Positions 47,834 through 59,072 of a DNA stretch of 64,000 bases are shown here, piece after piece. The first letter of the stretch is position 1; each line of letters begins with the position of its first letter. This DNA comes from Reticulitermes lucifugus (taxonomy: Eukaryota > Arthropoda > Insecta > Blattodea > Rhinotermitidae). Where the stretch lies: positions 29,775 through 93,774 of the forward strand of contig JAKCWW010000355.1 in the NCBI GenBank assembly GCA_026260175.1, in the 5' to 3' direction. Made by a program: the position numbers and the translations under genes. The notes beneath the pieces were generated by a model. It ran no database searches and was not told the DNA's origin. It was given only the letters and a program-made list of their open reading frames with translations.

Positions 47834-48022
47834 ATCGTAACTACGGAAACAGGTGATTGTGACGTCAATGCCTTACATCGATAACCCTAATTTTATTTTG
47901 TATATACTAGCGCATTTGTTGGTTGATTCAGACTCATCGATAACCCTGGTCTTAAAACGATTCTGACGTCACTTGCAAACGAAGCTGCATTGTAACCACG
48001 GAAACCGATGTTTGTGACGTCA
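47834..48022 (+). repeat. Nested direct repeats with three TGACGTCA palindromes
   Basis: A 34-bp unit (47834-47867) recurs at 47989-48022 with 29 of 34 identities, each ending in TGACGTCA. Between them CATCGATAACCCT occurs twice (47876-47888 and 47935-47947), and a third TGACGTCA lies at 47964-47971. TGACGTCA is the consensus cAMP-response-element palindrome. Whether these sites are functional cannot be told from sequence. Confidence 0.8.
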
Positions 48023-48100
48023 CCGAGGTGTTGCTGTCTCACAAAGCAAGGGTGTTATATGAGGTACATTTCACATAAATATAGACCGTCTTTGGGAAGC

Positions 48101-48240
48101 CTACGTTCTCACAGCGGTGTTCCTGAAGGTCCAGATCTCTGGTATGTTACGCTGTGCAAAATGGTACATAGGTACCGACATTTCGAATGAGAACATTGCC
48201 TTCAGGTTCGGGATCAAGCAGTTCGAGAAGAGTGCGGCTT
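48101..48240 (-). repeat. Hammerhead-linked repeat family, long copy
   Basis: On the minus strand: CCTGAAGGCAATGTTCTC, then TCGAAATGTCGGTACC (a decayed GAAACGUC core with GUC retained), CGTAACATACC, and the tail translating as DLDLQEHRCENVG. This copy links the ribozyme-like part to the HRCEN tail in one piece, which supports treating them as one family. Confidence 0.6.
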
Positions 48241-48295
48241 GCCCCTGTGTCATATTCCATTAAATGTAACAAAAAATTCTCATCTTTTACAATCA

Positions 48296-48372
48296 TACGA
48301 GTTTGTGCGTGAGTGTTAGTGTGTGAGAGAGAGCTAGTGCGTTAAGTGCGTGTGTGGGTGTGTGTTTTTAGT
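48296..48372 (+). repeat. GT-rich low-complexity tract
   Basis: Interrupted GTGTG/GAGAG units from GTGCGTGAGTGTTAG to GTGTGTGGGTGTGTG. Confidence 0.7.
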
Positions 48373-48379
48373 AGCAGCA

Positions 48380-49870
48380 TGTACATGTTCCTTACTAGTA
48401 TATCCAATTTACAATCACTAATATTTACGACCATAGCAAATGCTAAAGAATGAAGAGTTTCTCTTATTGAATGTACTGTAAACCCTATAAAATAATTTTC
48501 ATTACATGCAGCCCACCACACTTTTAAATTTAAGGTCTAAGTTTACGACTACTGGGTAAACCTTAAGAACCGTCGCAATACACGACACACAGACCCCGGG
48601 AGATTTGTAAAGATTGTTCTCTATTTGCCTCCAGAGAAACGGGGAAAGAATTCAGAATGCAGTCTACAGAATTTTAACTTGTACGTCATTATCATCCTTT
48701 CGGAACCAATCTTTCGGTAATATAAACTGGGAAAGTTATATCCTCACAAGCGTTCTAATCAATCTGTATCTATTCTAATGTACCACCGTCACTGTTTCTC
48801 TCCCTGGATAAACGGTCACCTATGTACTCCCAGTGCAGAAAATTGGAATAACATCGGTAGGCAATTTCGCAGAGTTCCAAATCGAGACTTTAAGTTTGAT
48901 TAAAATACTGTCACGTGTTATGATTCAATTCCAGAACCACTGTGGGCTGTATTTTATAAATCGGTTGGTCTCTGCATGATGAGGATCTCTGGTAAGAACC
49001 AGAAATCTCCTGGGCCTCTGTTCCAGACATCTTTATCAAAAGAATGTATCATCACCCTAGTATAGTTCCCTCATTTCCTACAGAAAAACAGGCTCCTGGA
49101 GGCCCTCCTCATCTAAACCAACAGAAGGGTTGTCGTGAACCCTGGTATGAACATCCTTCCTCTATTGGGCATTCCACCATTATAATTTGTACGTTTACAA
49201 AATTCTCCTAGCGTGAGTGCGACAGTAGTTCCAATTAATGTTAGTCTCTCACATTTGGTGTTATTAAAGAAGCATTTTAAGGAGATTTGTTTATATAAAG
49301 TAAAATAAAGTTACAGGTATATTTAGCTTACACTGTGATGGCAATAACTACTGAACCATTAGGGTAAGGCACGTGAAATTTTGAAGGAGTTATAAACATG
49401 TATACTCGAAACGTTTTTTATCAAACACATACCATCAATCACAAACATGACTACGGTACCAATCTTAACACAATGGCTGGCAAACTTAACATCACTGCAG
49501 TCTGAATTTCTAGTTAATCTTTTAATCAATCCAAATTTTATTGTAAAAACCATTTCCTACCTTACAGAAGAAAATCTGCATCTCCAATACAAAGGCCAAT
49601 CGATCAACGCTGTTTATGAAATAATTTATTGTTTACAGCGAAAATAAAAAGAAACATATAAATACCCTCAGTGAGCAAAATGCAGAGTTCCTGAATGTTA
49701 ACAGGGTGGTAGATATAGCAACTGCTGATTATTAAAGGTTTAACGCTAGCCTCACCACATAAATGTAAATGTCTAAAAAAAACAGAGAGCTACAACTCTT
49801 CCCAGAAATTATTTTTTTAATTTCACTTTTTGGAGTGGTAGGTTATGACATCTATAAATTGTCATCTGTG
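48380..49870. other. Unannotated DNA
   Basis: No recognisable gene or repeat. Confidence 0.4.
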
Positions 49871-49874
49871 TAAC

Positions 49875-49940
49875 TACGTTTCGGAGAACATTTTTCCTCC
49901 GTCTGCAGGCAGTATGTTCCTCCGAAATGTTGAAACCTGC
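49875..49940. repeat. Palindromic pair of hammerhead-like motifs
   Basis: The minus strand (49908-49875) reads core CUGCAGA (A6 changed), stem II GGAG/CUCC, GAA, AC/GU and A. The plus strand (from 49903) reads CUGCAGG, then ATGTTCCTCCGAAATGTTGA. The two share a CTGCAG palindrome at the centre, and TTTCGGAGAACAT (49879-49891) nearly complements 49914-49927. This is the tightest of the divergent pairs. Confidence 0.5.
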
Positions 49941-49944
49941 CTAG

Positions 49945-51455
49945 AAAAATAAACGGGATTTTAACACAGAAGACCAACAATATTAATCTCCATCGTCTTA
50001 ACAGCTTAAAATACCATTTTTCTTACTGTTCAAAGTATAACAATCATGATGTCATATGAATATGTGGATCTTTCCACCAAAATAATTTATTTATCACAGC
50101 TGAACTCTTGCTGTTCTTTATAAGTACATGACAGACAAGCAGCTGTAAACACTCAGCCAGTTCATATGACTATGGTGGTAAAGTCATGTACAGTACTGCA
50201 CTGTAAGTGGGTAGCATTCCTGCGCCGTATTAAGATGGGCGGCGGGCGGCATAGTGCTTGAAATCAGGACAAGAACAATTCAACATCCATTTCGGTTTAT
50301 TAATCGCTAGTCATCCCGTCATTCCACGGTATATAATCTCAGCAATTACAAGCCTTAATACAGAAAACATAAAAATATGTAACCAAAGCATTTGCCCCTG
50401 TACCACGCGTCAGTTCGTAACAAGGTATCGTACGAAGCAAATACCAGTAAAAACACTCTACAGATTATTGGTCTAAAGCACCAAAGCTTATCAAAAGCTT
50501 TCGTAAAAAATCTGTGTTCTTGTGTTTCCATACCGTCTACGTCTGGCCGATCAGTTGTAAATATAGGAATTTACCCACATTATCAATGGCAGCAGTTAAA
50601 AAAAGAGATTAGTGTAAACCTAGTTATCGACAAGTAATCGTTGAATATATTGTTACGCATCCGTGCTATCATACTTTTTTTATTTATGTGGTGAAGTCTC
50701 TCTCTTTAGTGTTGGTCCATGACTGTTTAATCCACCTGAATAAGCATGCTATGGAGTTAACCTTTGACGTTTGAAATATGTTCAACAAAACTCAAAGCTC
50801 CCCAGTTTCATGGATTCTGATGCACACTGTGGGCGTATAAAATATCCTACCACAATAAAATAAGTATACTCACTTTCCTCTACGCGCACAGTACGTTTGG
50901 TGGCAGGTATACAAGGAAAAATACAGATATTACAAGAATAGTTAATCAAATTTTCGACTTCATATTTCCTTTGAGGCCAGAACCTTACTTCTTCCATGTG
51001 CACTGATGAGGAATTATTAGAATTTTAGGGAAATAACATTCAAGATTTAATTACTTCCAGCACAAAAATTGATTTATCAAAAAAATCTTAATTTCTGTCT
51101 GTGTACCTCTGGTGTCTCAAGTGTCCATGTTACGTATTTCTTTAGATTTTGTTCCTGTATTCTCTTTCGAAGAAAACATGGATGTATTTACCCATTTTGA
51201 TTACTTAATTCTACTTTTCCATCCACGCTGACCATGTACCGTCGAAAGGGGGGTTTAGGTGTTTTTAAAGAAGAAAATACGTAAAAATGGGTGCATGTCA
51301 AAGCACCGTGCTTTTGATTAGAGAAAACTGACGGAAACTATGAAGCTCGATTGTTAGTCTCTGGGCTTACAGTAAAACCCTTCCCCCAAACTCCCAAATA
51401 TTTAATAGGGTTAACTACTCAACAGTGACTTTCGGGTTTTAAGAAATATAAATAA
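49945..51455. other. Unannotated DNA
   Basis: No recognisable gene or repeat. Confidence 0.4.
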
Positions 51456-51456
51456 C

Positions 51457-51690
51457 TGGTGGCCGAGCGGTCTAAGGCGTGGGTCTTCGGCCGCTCGCTT
51501 GCTAGGATCGTGGGTTCGAATNNNNNNNNNNNNNNNNNNNNNNNNNNNNNNNNNNNNNNNNNNNNNNNNNNNNNNNNNNNNNNNNNNNNNNNNNNNNNNN
51601 NNNNNNNNNNNNNNNNNNNNNNNNNNNNNNNNNNNNGACTGTGGTGTGTCTCTAAGTGTGATCAAAAGGAATTAGAACCCTCGACACTGA
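51457..51690 (+). mobile_element. tRNA-derived SINE, family 3 (Leu/Ser tRNA-like head), interrupted by a gap
   Basis: The head contains A-box TGGCCGAGCGGTCTAAGGCG and B-box GGGTTCGAAT at the edge of the N run, both in good agreement with polymerase III boxes. TGGCCGAGCGGTCTAAGGC is characteristic of long-variable-arm tRNAs such as tRNA-Leu. After the gap, CTGTGGTGTGTCTCTAAGTG and GAACCCTCGACACTGAAACG belong to the body. Variable arm and acceptor stem do not fit a functional tRNA, so a SINE is preferred. Confidence 0.65.
51522..51636. other. Assembly gap or masked stretch, 115 N
   Basis: 115 N bases within the SINE body. The length is not a round placeholder. Confidence 0.9.
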
Positions 51691-51699
51691 AACGGGAAA

Positions 51700-52070
51700 A
51701 CGGAGTAGGTAGAAGAGGACGACTAAAAAAAAAATAACTGGTAATGATCCAGCTGTGAAATGGAGTTTTAAATATGGCGTGAATATAATTGCTGCTCCGA
51801 ATTTGGGGAGGGGAGGTTACACGAAATGTGTCAAACGTAACACCTACGTTAATAGAATCACTCTAATGTTATAGTGTGTCCATACTGAGACTACATTAGT
51901 GTACATCGACTAAACTTTATCTCCTATTCAGCACCTCTTGATCTGCTACATATATTGAAGGCTGGGACGGTCTGCTCCTCAGATGAAAGTATAGGCACTT
52001 TTTCTATGCGGAGCGTAGGAAAAAATATTACTTGTCACTAGACACGCATTACTCTACAATAACCGTAACT
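51700..52070. other. Unannotated DNA
   Basis: No recognisable gene or repeat. Confidence 0.35.
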
Positions 52071-52079
52071 CTTCCAACT

Positions 52080-52165
52080 TGTACGCTAGCGGTGCTCCAT
52101 TCGAATCTCGGCTGGTACACCGACTATGCTGGTCAAAAGGCATGTGGTTAGTCCCACCAAGCATA
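52080..52165 (+). mobile_element. Possible SINE fragment with B-box
   Basis: GCTCCATTCGAATCTCGGCTGG contains a B-box-like sequence. No clear A-box upstream, and the downstream part matches no other copy here. Confidence 0.3.
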
Positions 52166-52169
52166 TGAT

Positions 52170-53995
52170 CTCTATAATAATACAATGTAGGCCATGACTG
52201 CTTCCTTCAACATCTTTCACTTACATTCTACGGTCCAGAGTTACTGACAGCTTCGTAAAATAAACCGTAAGTAAAGTAAAAACATCCTGCAATAATATCT
52301 CGCCACAATCACTTTCCAAAACAACGTGTATATATCCCTCATCCAATGGACAATTTTGAAAAATGTTGTAGGCACCTGAAATAGCTACTTAAATTAAGCG
52401 ACCTTGCCAAGTTCACATTAACCACAGTAAAATTAGATGTACCCCTTATACTGATGGCCCAAAATTGATTAAACAGATACGAACAACAAGAGTCATGCGT
52501 GACGACTCAGAGAACACAGCTAAAGAATGTTTAGGCGTATAGGTCTATGTATTCCTAAGAGTGATAGCATCACTTTGTGCTACATAATGATACTTACACC
52601 AAATAAGAATTTTTGGTACAAAATAATGAAGGTTTGACCAAAGACGTGTTTTTTTATTATTGGGAGTTACGACATTTGCCCTTTCAAGGACGTAGAAACA
52701 TAAAAAACAAATTCTAATATTTACTTTATTTTAAATGCTTCGTCCTAGGCAGAGGCTACCAGGAGTCATAAATTCGCAGTTAGGCTTTTGATATTAATTA
52801 ATATATTAATTTAGTTACTTATCTAATGTGTTTACTTATTTATTTCGATTTTTAACTTTTATTCTATATTTATTTTGGAACGAATGTGTGCGTTACGACC
52901 CTGTCCGACGTTCTTCAGACACTACAAAGTATTGCACGGTTATAATGCTCAAAAATGCCACAACGAACTTTGTTCCAGTCATTTCCAGTTTACAGCTTAC
53001 CATCATATTATCATTTCTCCAAAGCTCAACAAAAACTACAGTTGGTAAATATCCGATAATCTACGCAGCAACTCCTACATAACAATGACATCATTCAGTA
53101 TTATTATGATATTGCAGAAGTTGGCTTTGCAATGTAATACGATGGATCCGTCAATATGTGCATCCGTGTTACCAATTTAATCAACTGTGCTGAAGCTTTC
53201 GAAACGTGGTTATGTTAGCTGTGGGCGAGACATTTCCGGTATGCAAGCACGAGCACGGTACACAACACCAATTTATTAGTTGCCTGTGGTACAAACATTA
53301 ACTAACTAACCCAGCTACGTCGTGATGTCAAAGTAACAACTGATTGAGTTCATGTGTCATTTACTGTATAAATATTTTGCATAAATTAACTAATAATATA
53401 ATTTATCACTCATAAATATGAGACTGGTATGTTTGAAACAGGACTCGATTAAAATGGTCCATTAGGATGTAGAATTACAGAAAGTACAATTATTTCCTTA
53501 TTTATATACTGTTTTGCATTCCGATTTGGCACTTTTTTTAGGGTTGCCGCAGCCATAAACTACTAACGAATACGTAGAAAATCCCTGGAATTTCCAACGT
53601 CTCCCAATTTCACATATCCCCCTTTCCATCTGAATAGAGAAACTGCCGAACTTTAACACCTTATATTGCTACTTTCCACATGTTTACACACTATCACGCA
53701 GGACGAAGTTTCGGCACCTGGGAATTTATACACATCACCAACACATTTATTAGTTTCCATTTTGGCACAATTTCGTAACACTGTAATTATTGTTCTAATC
53801 TCTCAGGATTCAGTTCAACACTGGCCTGTGCGTAATGTTTTGAATTTCATCTCTGCTTACCGTAACGTACCACCATCAAAGTGTCACAGCAGGGTTCAAC
53901 GAACTGCCACCACGTCTTGTTTCTCACCACTGTTTGAAAGCGGACTGGAAGGAAAGAAAACATGTGCGAAATTTAAATAAGTAAGAAGTAAAATT
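52170..53995. other. Unannotated DNA
   Basis: No gene recognised. At 53190-53212 CTGAAGCTTTCGAAACGTGG looks like a hammerhead-linked repeat with stem II deleted. A 104-codon plus frame (53666-53980) is unidentified. Confidence 0.3.
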
Positions 53996-54002
53996 ATATC
54001 GC

Positions 54003-54111
54003 TTGCATACACTTCCCTACGAATATTTGAGTCTTCTGGGACGTTACGCCGTGTCGAGTGGTAAAGAGAAACCAGTGTTTCGGAAGAACATATTGCACCC
54101 ATCTTCAGGGC
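54003..54111 (-). repeat. Hammerhead-linked repeat family, copy with readable motif and tail
   Basis: On the minus strand: GGCC preceding the core, core CUGAAGA (54108-54102), GG...CC stem II remnant, GAAAC, then ACU and GGUU (54081-54070). GGCC can pair with GGUU as stem I. Next comes TTACCACTCGACACGGCG, then the tail STRRNVPEDSNIRREVYA in frame. The GUC at the cleavage site has become ACU. Confidence 0.6.
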
Positions 54112-54137
54112 CAAGCAGCACTCTCCTTGAACTGCCT

Positions 54138-54182
54138 GACATTGAAGATCTCCGAAACATCGGTAACTATTTACCAGTTTCC
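54138..54182 (+). repeat. Hammerhead-linked repeat, plus partner of the preceding copy
   Basis: ATTGAAGATCTCCGAAACAT, then CGGTAACTATTTACCAG, is the family string on the plus strand with stem II deleted. With 54003-54111 it forms a divergent inverted pair 30 bp apart. Confidence 0.45.
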
Positions 54183-54427
54183 ATTACGTAATATCCCAAA
54201 ACAATTGAATCCTCATGAACACCGCTGGGGAAACATCAAATCCAGCAAATAATTCCAGGAAGCAGAGAACAGAAACTCTTAAATCATGCAGACAAGAAAA
54301 TTCCCGCCTTTAATTGAAATCAGATAACACAGTGTAAGCTTGTGCCGCTTCGTGTACCACCCTGTGTCATCTCAATTTCGGCTTTTAACTTCTCATGCTC
54401 CTAATACATGACAACACTTGAACACCT

Positions 54428-54950
54428 TTGTTTAGCTAACTAACTAATTAACTAACTAAATAATCTATGGAGCAGAGTCCTTCTTGAGAAGCTAACAGGT
54501 CCTCAGCTAGTCAAGAAATTCTCCGCGTTTTATGGAACCCGAAGGTTCATTACCGCATTCACAACAGCCCGCCACCTATCCGTATCATGAGCCATATCAA
54601 TCCAGTCCATGCCCCTTATCACACTTCCTGAAGATCCATTTTAATATTATCCTCCCATTTACGCCTGGGTCTTCCAAGTGGTCTTGTTCCCTCAGGTCTC
54701 CACACCAAAATCCTGTATGCACCTCTCCCCTCCCCCATACATGCTACATGCCCAGCCCACCTCATTCTTCTTGATTTGATCACCCGAATATTATTTGGTG
54801 ATGAGTACAGAACATTAAGTTCCTCGACATGCAGTCTTCTCTACTCCCCTCTTAACTCGTCCCTCTTAGGCCCAAAATCCTCCTCCGCACTCTATTCTCG
54901 AACACCCTCAGCCAATGTTCTTCCCTCAGTGTTAGGCTGTACTAAAAACC
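54428..54950 (-). mobile_element. LINE family A 3' end (long copy)
   Basis: The minus strand begins with EEHWLRVFENRVRRRILGL (reverse transcriptase C-terminal region), passes through the region that encodes MxRNLMFCTHHQIIFG in one frame, and continues to the family tail and the 3' UTR (CTTGACTAGCTGAGGACC, GCTTCTCAAGAAGGACTC). It ends in a TTAGTTAG-like tract (54431-54462). Several stops and frame shifts break it. It is the longest family A copy here. Confidence 0.8.
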
Positions 54951-54959
54951 GATCTCCTG

Positions 54960-55245
54960 TTTTGGCCATAGTATCGATTAATTCAGAGGAAATTCTGTAA
55001 GTACTCTGTTTCATTTTATGAGATAAATAAATGTTGTATTAACTGCCAATAGCAGCATGCCATATGGAACCGTTCTTGACGAATGACCTTTATTCTGACT
55101 CATATTTTATACCGGAAATTTAACTAAATTCCATTCTGTTTAAAACTAATTTTGCAATTACCTAATTTAGGCCTACTGACAAAGAACCCATAAAATTTTT
55201 GTGCAGGTCATTATTATATAAAATTATTATTTAAACATTGTATGG
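54960..55245. other. Unannotated DNA
   Basis: No recognisable gene or repeat. Confidence 0.35.
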
Positions 55246-55399
55246 TATGAGTGCTGCTTCCATTTCTTATCTATTTAACGCAACGTGGTCACTACATATA
55301 CCAGTGGTTTAACATTAGGAAACTCTGTAGTTTGCTCACACATTGTATGTATGTGTTTCATAGGATTCTGAGGGTAACCAACATTGTTTTCCCAAACAA

Positions 55400-55860
55400 C
55401 AATAACAGATGTGCTTTTGCAGCGACGGCGCAGTGTTATTTCTGTGAAATTTTCACGGCTTATTCCCTGAAGTTTCCCTCCAACGGCAAACAGTCACTTC
55501 TGACGCTCCACTCCTCTGTCTGGGCCTTCAAAAGAGCGACATTTCCTCAGTCCTACTTCGGGTCGAGAGTGGCCCCTCTTCCTGTTCCTCCTGTGACGTC
55601 ACTATTCCTATCCCTTAAAATGGCCGTCTCTCAGCCATCCGAAAGCTGCAAATGCTACAATCCGAGTGTCTTGGCACTGCAGCTAACGAATCATGCTACG
55701 TTAGTAACAGCCAAATTCAGAGCGTAACAGCGAGTTGTGACTCAAGTTTAGCTGATGCGGGCTGTCTGCAGTCGCCCGCGGGCTTCAAAAAGACAACCGA
55801 AGTTCAGCAGGCCAGGCAAGCTGCCCGTAACAAGGCGGCTAAGTCGACGGACTGATTGGC
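55400..55860 (+). CDS. G+C-rich block with overlapping open frames, possible exon or promoter region
   Basis: A 158-codon frame (55251-55727) overlaps a second frame (55652-55855, 67 codons) whose last 35 codons have coding-like, G+C-rich third positions and read FKKTTEVQQARQAARNKAAK before the stop. CTTAAAATGGCCGTC at about 55616 resembles a YY1-type site or a start context. A TGACGTCA palindrome lies at about 55595 and an AATAAAG signal at about 55930. I recognise no domain. It could be a terminal exon, a promoter-proximal region or a fossil repeat. Confidence 0.18.
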
Positions 55861-55869
55861 TTCTAACGT

Positions 55870-58590
55870 GAACGACTAACCTGAATTCTCTGTGAGTTTT
55901 TTTAGTTGTATGGCACAATCTTGTTTAAAATAAAGGAGGTAAAGCCCTCTTCCCCAATCACGGAGTCTTTCAGCCAAAGTGATCCCCTTCAACCGCGATG
56001 GTCTTCAGTCACTGCAGTTACTGATTCCTTACATTAATGTTTAAGGTGGCAATTGAGTTTCTGATGCACACATTTCCTACGGCTTTTTTCTTATGGCCTT
56101 TACTTTTCATTGGCACCTCAAAAAAGTTATATTATTATATTATTATCTTACAGAAGCTGTTTTATTTTGCAGAGAATACATTTCTTGTTTTCACCATCCT
56201 TTTTTTAAGACATATTTTTTCTTTCTTTGTCTTTACAAGCACATCTCTCGTTTTTTTCCGTAAGTCCGGTCAAAATAAGTTCTTACGTAGTACAAAAATG
56301 TTAATTAATCACTCTGAATGAACTAGTCATTTTTAAAACATTGTGCAGTAACATATACTGTTTTTCTTGGTATCTGCGAGGATATATTTTAAATCCTGGA
56401 GACATAATCTACCCACTCAAATGCCATTACAGCAGTTTCAAATTTCATGCGACCAGCTTCTCTCCTATTAATATTAAAGCTCATTTTCATCTGTATCTGC
56501 ATAAACCATTACTCAGAACTGGCGTTCTTCATTTCGAAATGCACCAGTCATTTTGTGATAGGCTTCTGGTATAATTATGCCCGTGGTGTGACGGCAATAA
56601 ATTACAGATTTTCATGCTACGACATATGAAAATCATGCTGCCAGAGGCCCGTGCACTTTTTAATTCCGTCTCGTCGCTGGCAACATTATGAAAGATATGA
56701 GAATGAGAGCGACACCAATGCCAGTTACTGTTAAACTGCGACTTTTTACAACTGCATGTATTTCCGATCTTCGTGGTGCAAACATGCGTTAAGTCAAAGC
56801 ATGTTCTAAAAAATTGGGTTTTCTTTAGTTCACACAAAGAGAAGTGTTATATTTAATGATACTATCAATTACTGATATTACACAGCGTCGGTGTTAAATG
56901 AAAAAAATAAGTAAAGAGCATTGGTGAAATTAGGCTAACAGGGAGAAACCAAAGTACTTGAAGTAAAACCTGCCCGATTTCTTCATTTCCCATCACAAAT
57001 CCGACACGGACGGGTATACTTGTTCATATAATGTATTTTGACACTGGTAACGTTTAAACAATTTTATTATGCTCCATACATTTATAAGCCACTTTCCTAC
57101 CAAGATGACATAATGTATATGTATAACACGCACTGCATGAATATGCGAGCGTGTTTAAGCTAATCACTGTTTTATCATTCATTGCCAATATCACTGAGCT
57201 ATATCGTGACGCATATATAATACATCATGTTTCAAATATATGGGCGACAAGACTCAAATTTATCGTTCCGCTTGGCAATATAGTAACGGCAGTGGCATTA
57301 TCACACAACATGTTCGGTCCATCACTCGGCCAACAGGCTTAATTTCGCCCGCGATGATGAACTAGTCTGATTGTCTCTTTCAGACCCTTTCTTCTGAAAA
57401 TGCATACAAAATTGGCAAGCAAGGGTGGAGAGGTACTAAACACAAATGACGAAACAGTCTGTTCGAGAAGACAGTTAGTGGACATCAAATTGTAACTCTA
57501 AAAAATAATGAAATATTATTTAAGGTTTCAAAACATGACAAGTAGGCTACGTGTATGTAATTATTCGTTTCAAAGTACTTTAATATTCGTCTCTACTTGC
57601 CAGACAACTCATAATATTCTATGTTTACAATGCTGATTATAACCTACATTACCTAAACCCAGTAGAGGCCCGGATTCGATCTTAGGGCGGTTCATGTGTA
57701 AAAAAAAGTAACAGTGACAGATCTTTCTCCAGGTACTTACGTTTCACACTGCCAATTATCATTCCATTCCGAATCCATACTTATCCACCTATCACCAACA
57801 TCGTACAGTCTTGGTACTGACACCATAGCTACATAAGCCTAAAAAAGCAACAATTTTAAGAAAATTTGCCTTGACTGCTCACCTACACGAATATTTTAAG
57901 AAAAGGCAGATAATATTTTGAAATGTGCAAACGTTCCCCCACAACTCTGACACGTCTGCCATGTTGTTATTAGCGGTTGTGGGAATTTTAAGAAGTACCT
58001 GGCTGCAGTGGCATCTAATGGCAAAACTTTAATACCAAATATCGTGAAATCGGTGACTTGATGAACAAAGCTAAAAAAGAAAAGAAGGTAATGCGCATGG
58101 TAATCTAATACATCTGCTTCTTTCGTTGTGAAAGAAAATTATGCCAACAAAAGGTTCCGCGTTATCCGCTGAAAGTGCATCGTCGTGTGAGAAAACTTCG
58201 ATAACGACTATGTTAACATAATTCCGGAGCCATTCTGCGCAACAAACAACGAAGACGGCAAAGCAGAAAAGCACCGGAAACAGTCACGGCATAAAAGCCA
58301 AGAGGACGAAAAGAACGTTGCATACCCACCTAGAGGTAAAACCAAAATGATAACGAAAAAATATACACCGGAGATTACGTTTCTGATGTCGCAGTTACCA
58401 CTGAAGCCTCCTTAGTGTACTTTGAAAATTACATCCGACACTAAAGAGACCCGGTTGCCATGCTTTGCTTACAAATTCCCGGACTGGTCTAAACCGTTCT
58501 GTTCAAACGAATTTAACGTGGTTTGTGTTTATATTCCTCAACTGAGAAGCAAGACATACAGAGTTATTAATTAACTAACACTGGACTGTA
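55870..58590. other. Unannotated A+T-rich DNA
   Basis: No gene or repeat identified. Several 60-100 codon frames (for example 56037-56321, hydrophobic and F-rich, and 56529-56837 minus) have no recognisable content. Confidence 0.35.
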
Positions 58591-58783
58591 TTACTAATTA
58601 CTGAAAAATGTATAATATTTTAGGTCCTAAGGAGAACATTAAAGCCCAGTAATTAATTGGAGAATAAAAATGGCAGTAAATATCCCTTATCAAATGTGCA
58701 TATTTTTTAACCTGTATCAGCTGCGCCCCCCTTATCCAAAAGTAGTGCATCTTCGTGCTGTGGAGAGAGTGGCCCTTCGACAT

Positions 58784-59025
58784 AGGAGTTTGGTGCAATG
58801 CTATAAACATCTCACCGTACATAGACACATTTATAATAGGAGTTTGGTGCAATGCTATAAACATCTCACCGTACATAGACACATTTATAATTATAAATGT
58901 GTCAAACTCCTATTATAATAGGAGTTTGGTGGAATGCTATAAACATCTCACCGTACATAGACACATTTATAATAGGAGTTTGGTGGAATGCTATAAACAT
59001 CTCACCGTACATAGACACATTTATA
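58784..59025 (+). repeat. 54-bp minisatellite, four units with an inverted partial unit in the middle
   Basis: Units start with AGGAGTTTGGTG at 58784, 58838, 58920 and 58974, period 54 bp. Units 1-2 have TGGTGCAATG, units 3-4 TGGTGGAATG, and the rest is essentially identical. Between units 2 and 3 lies a 25-bp stretch (58891-58915) that is the reverse complement of a unit start joined to a unit end, with the middle deleted. It forms two abutting perfect 26-bp palindromes (58878-58903 and 58903-58928). Because 54 is a multiple of three, long frames are open on both strands, with an 18-residue period; on the minus strand the unit reads MYGEMFIALHQTP. Confidence 0.95.
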
Positions 59026-59072
59026 TTTGTTAATTTAAGAAGACTTTCAGCTGGTGGGGTTTAACCGCGTAT

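Noticed and set aside
51457-51521. Functional tRNA-Leu gene
   Set aside because: Only the A- and B-box portions fit. The sequence after the gap continues as SINE body rather than an acceptor stem.
57655-57710. SINE head from GGATTCGATCTTAGGG
   Set aside because: Only a weak B-box-like string is present, with no A-box and no family body.
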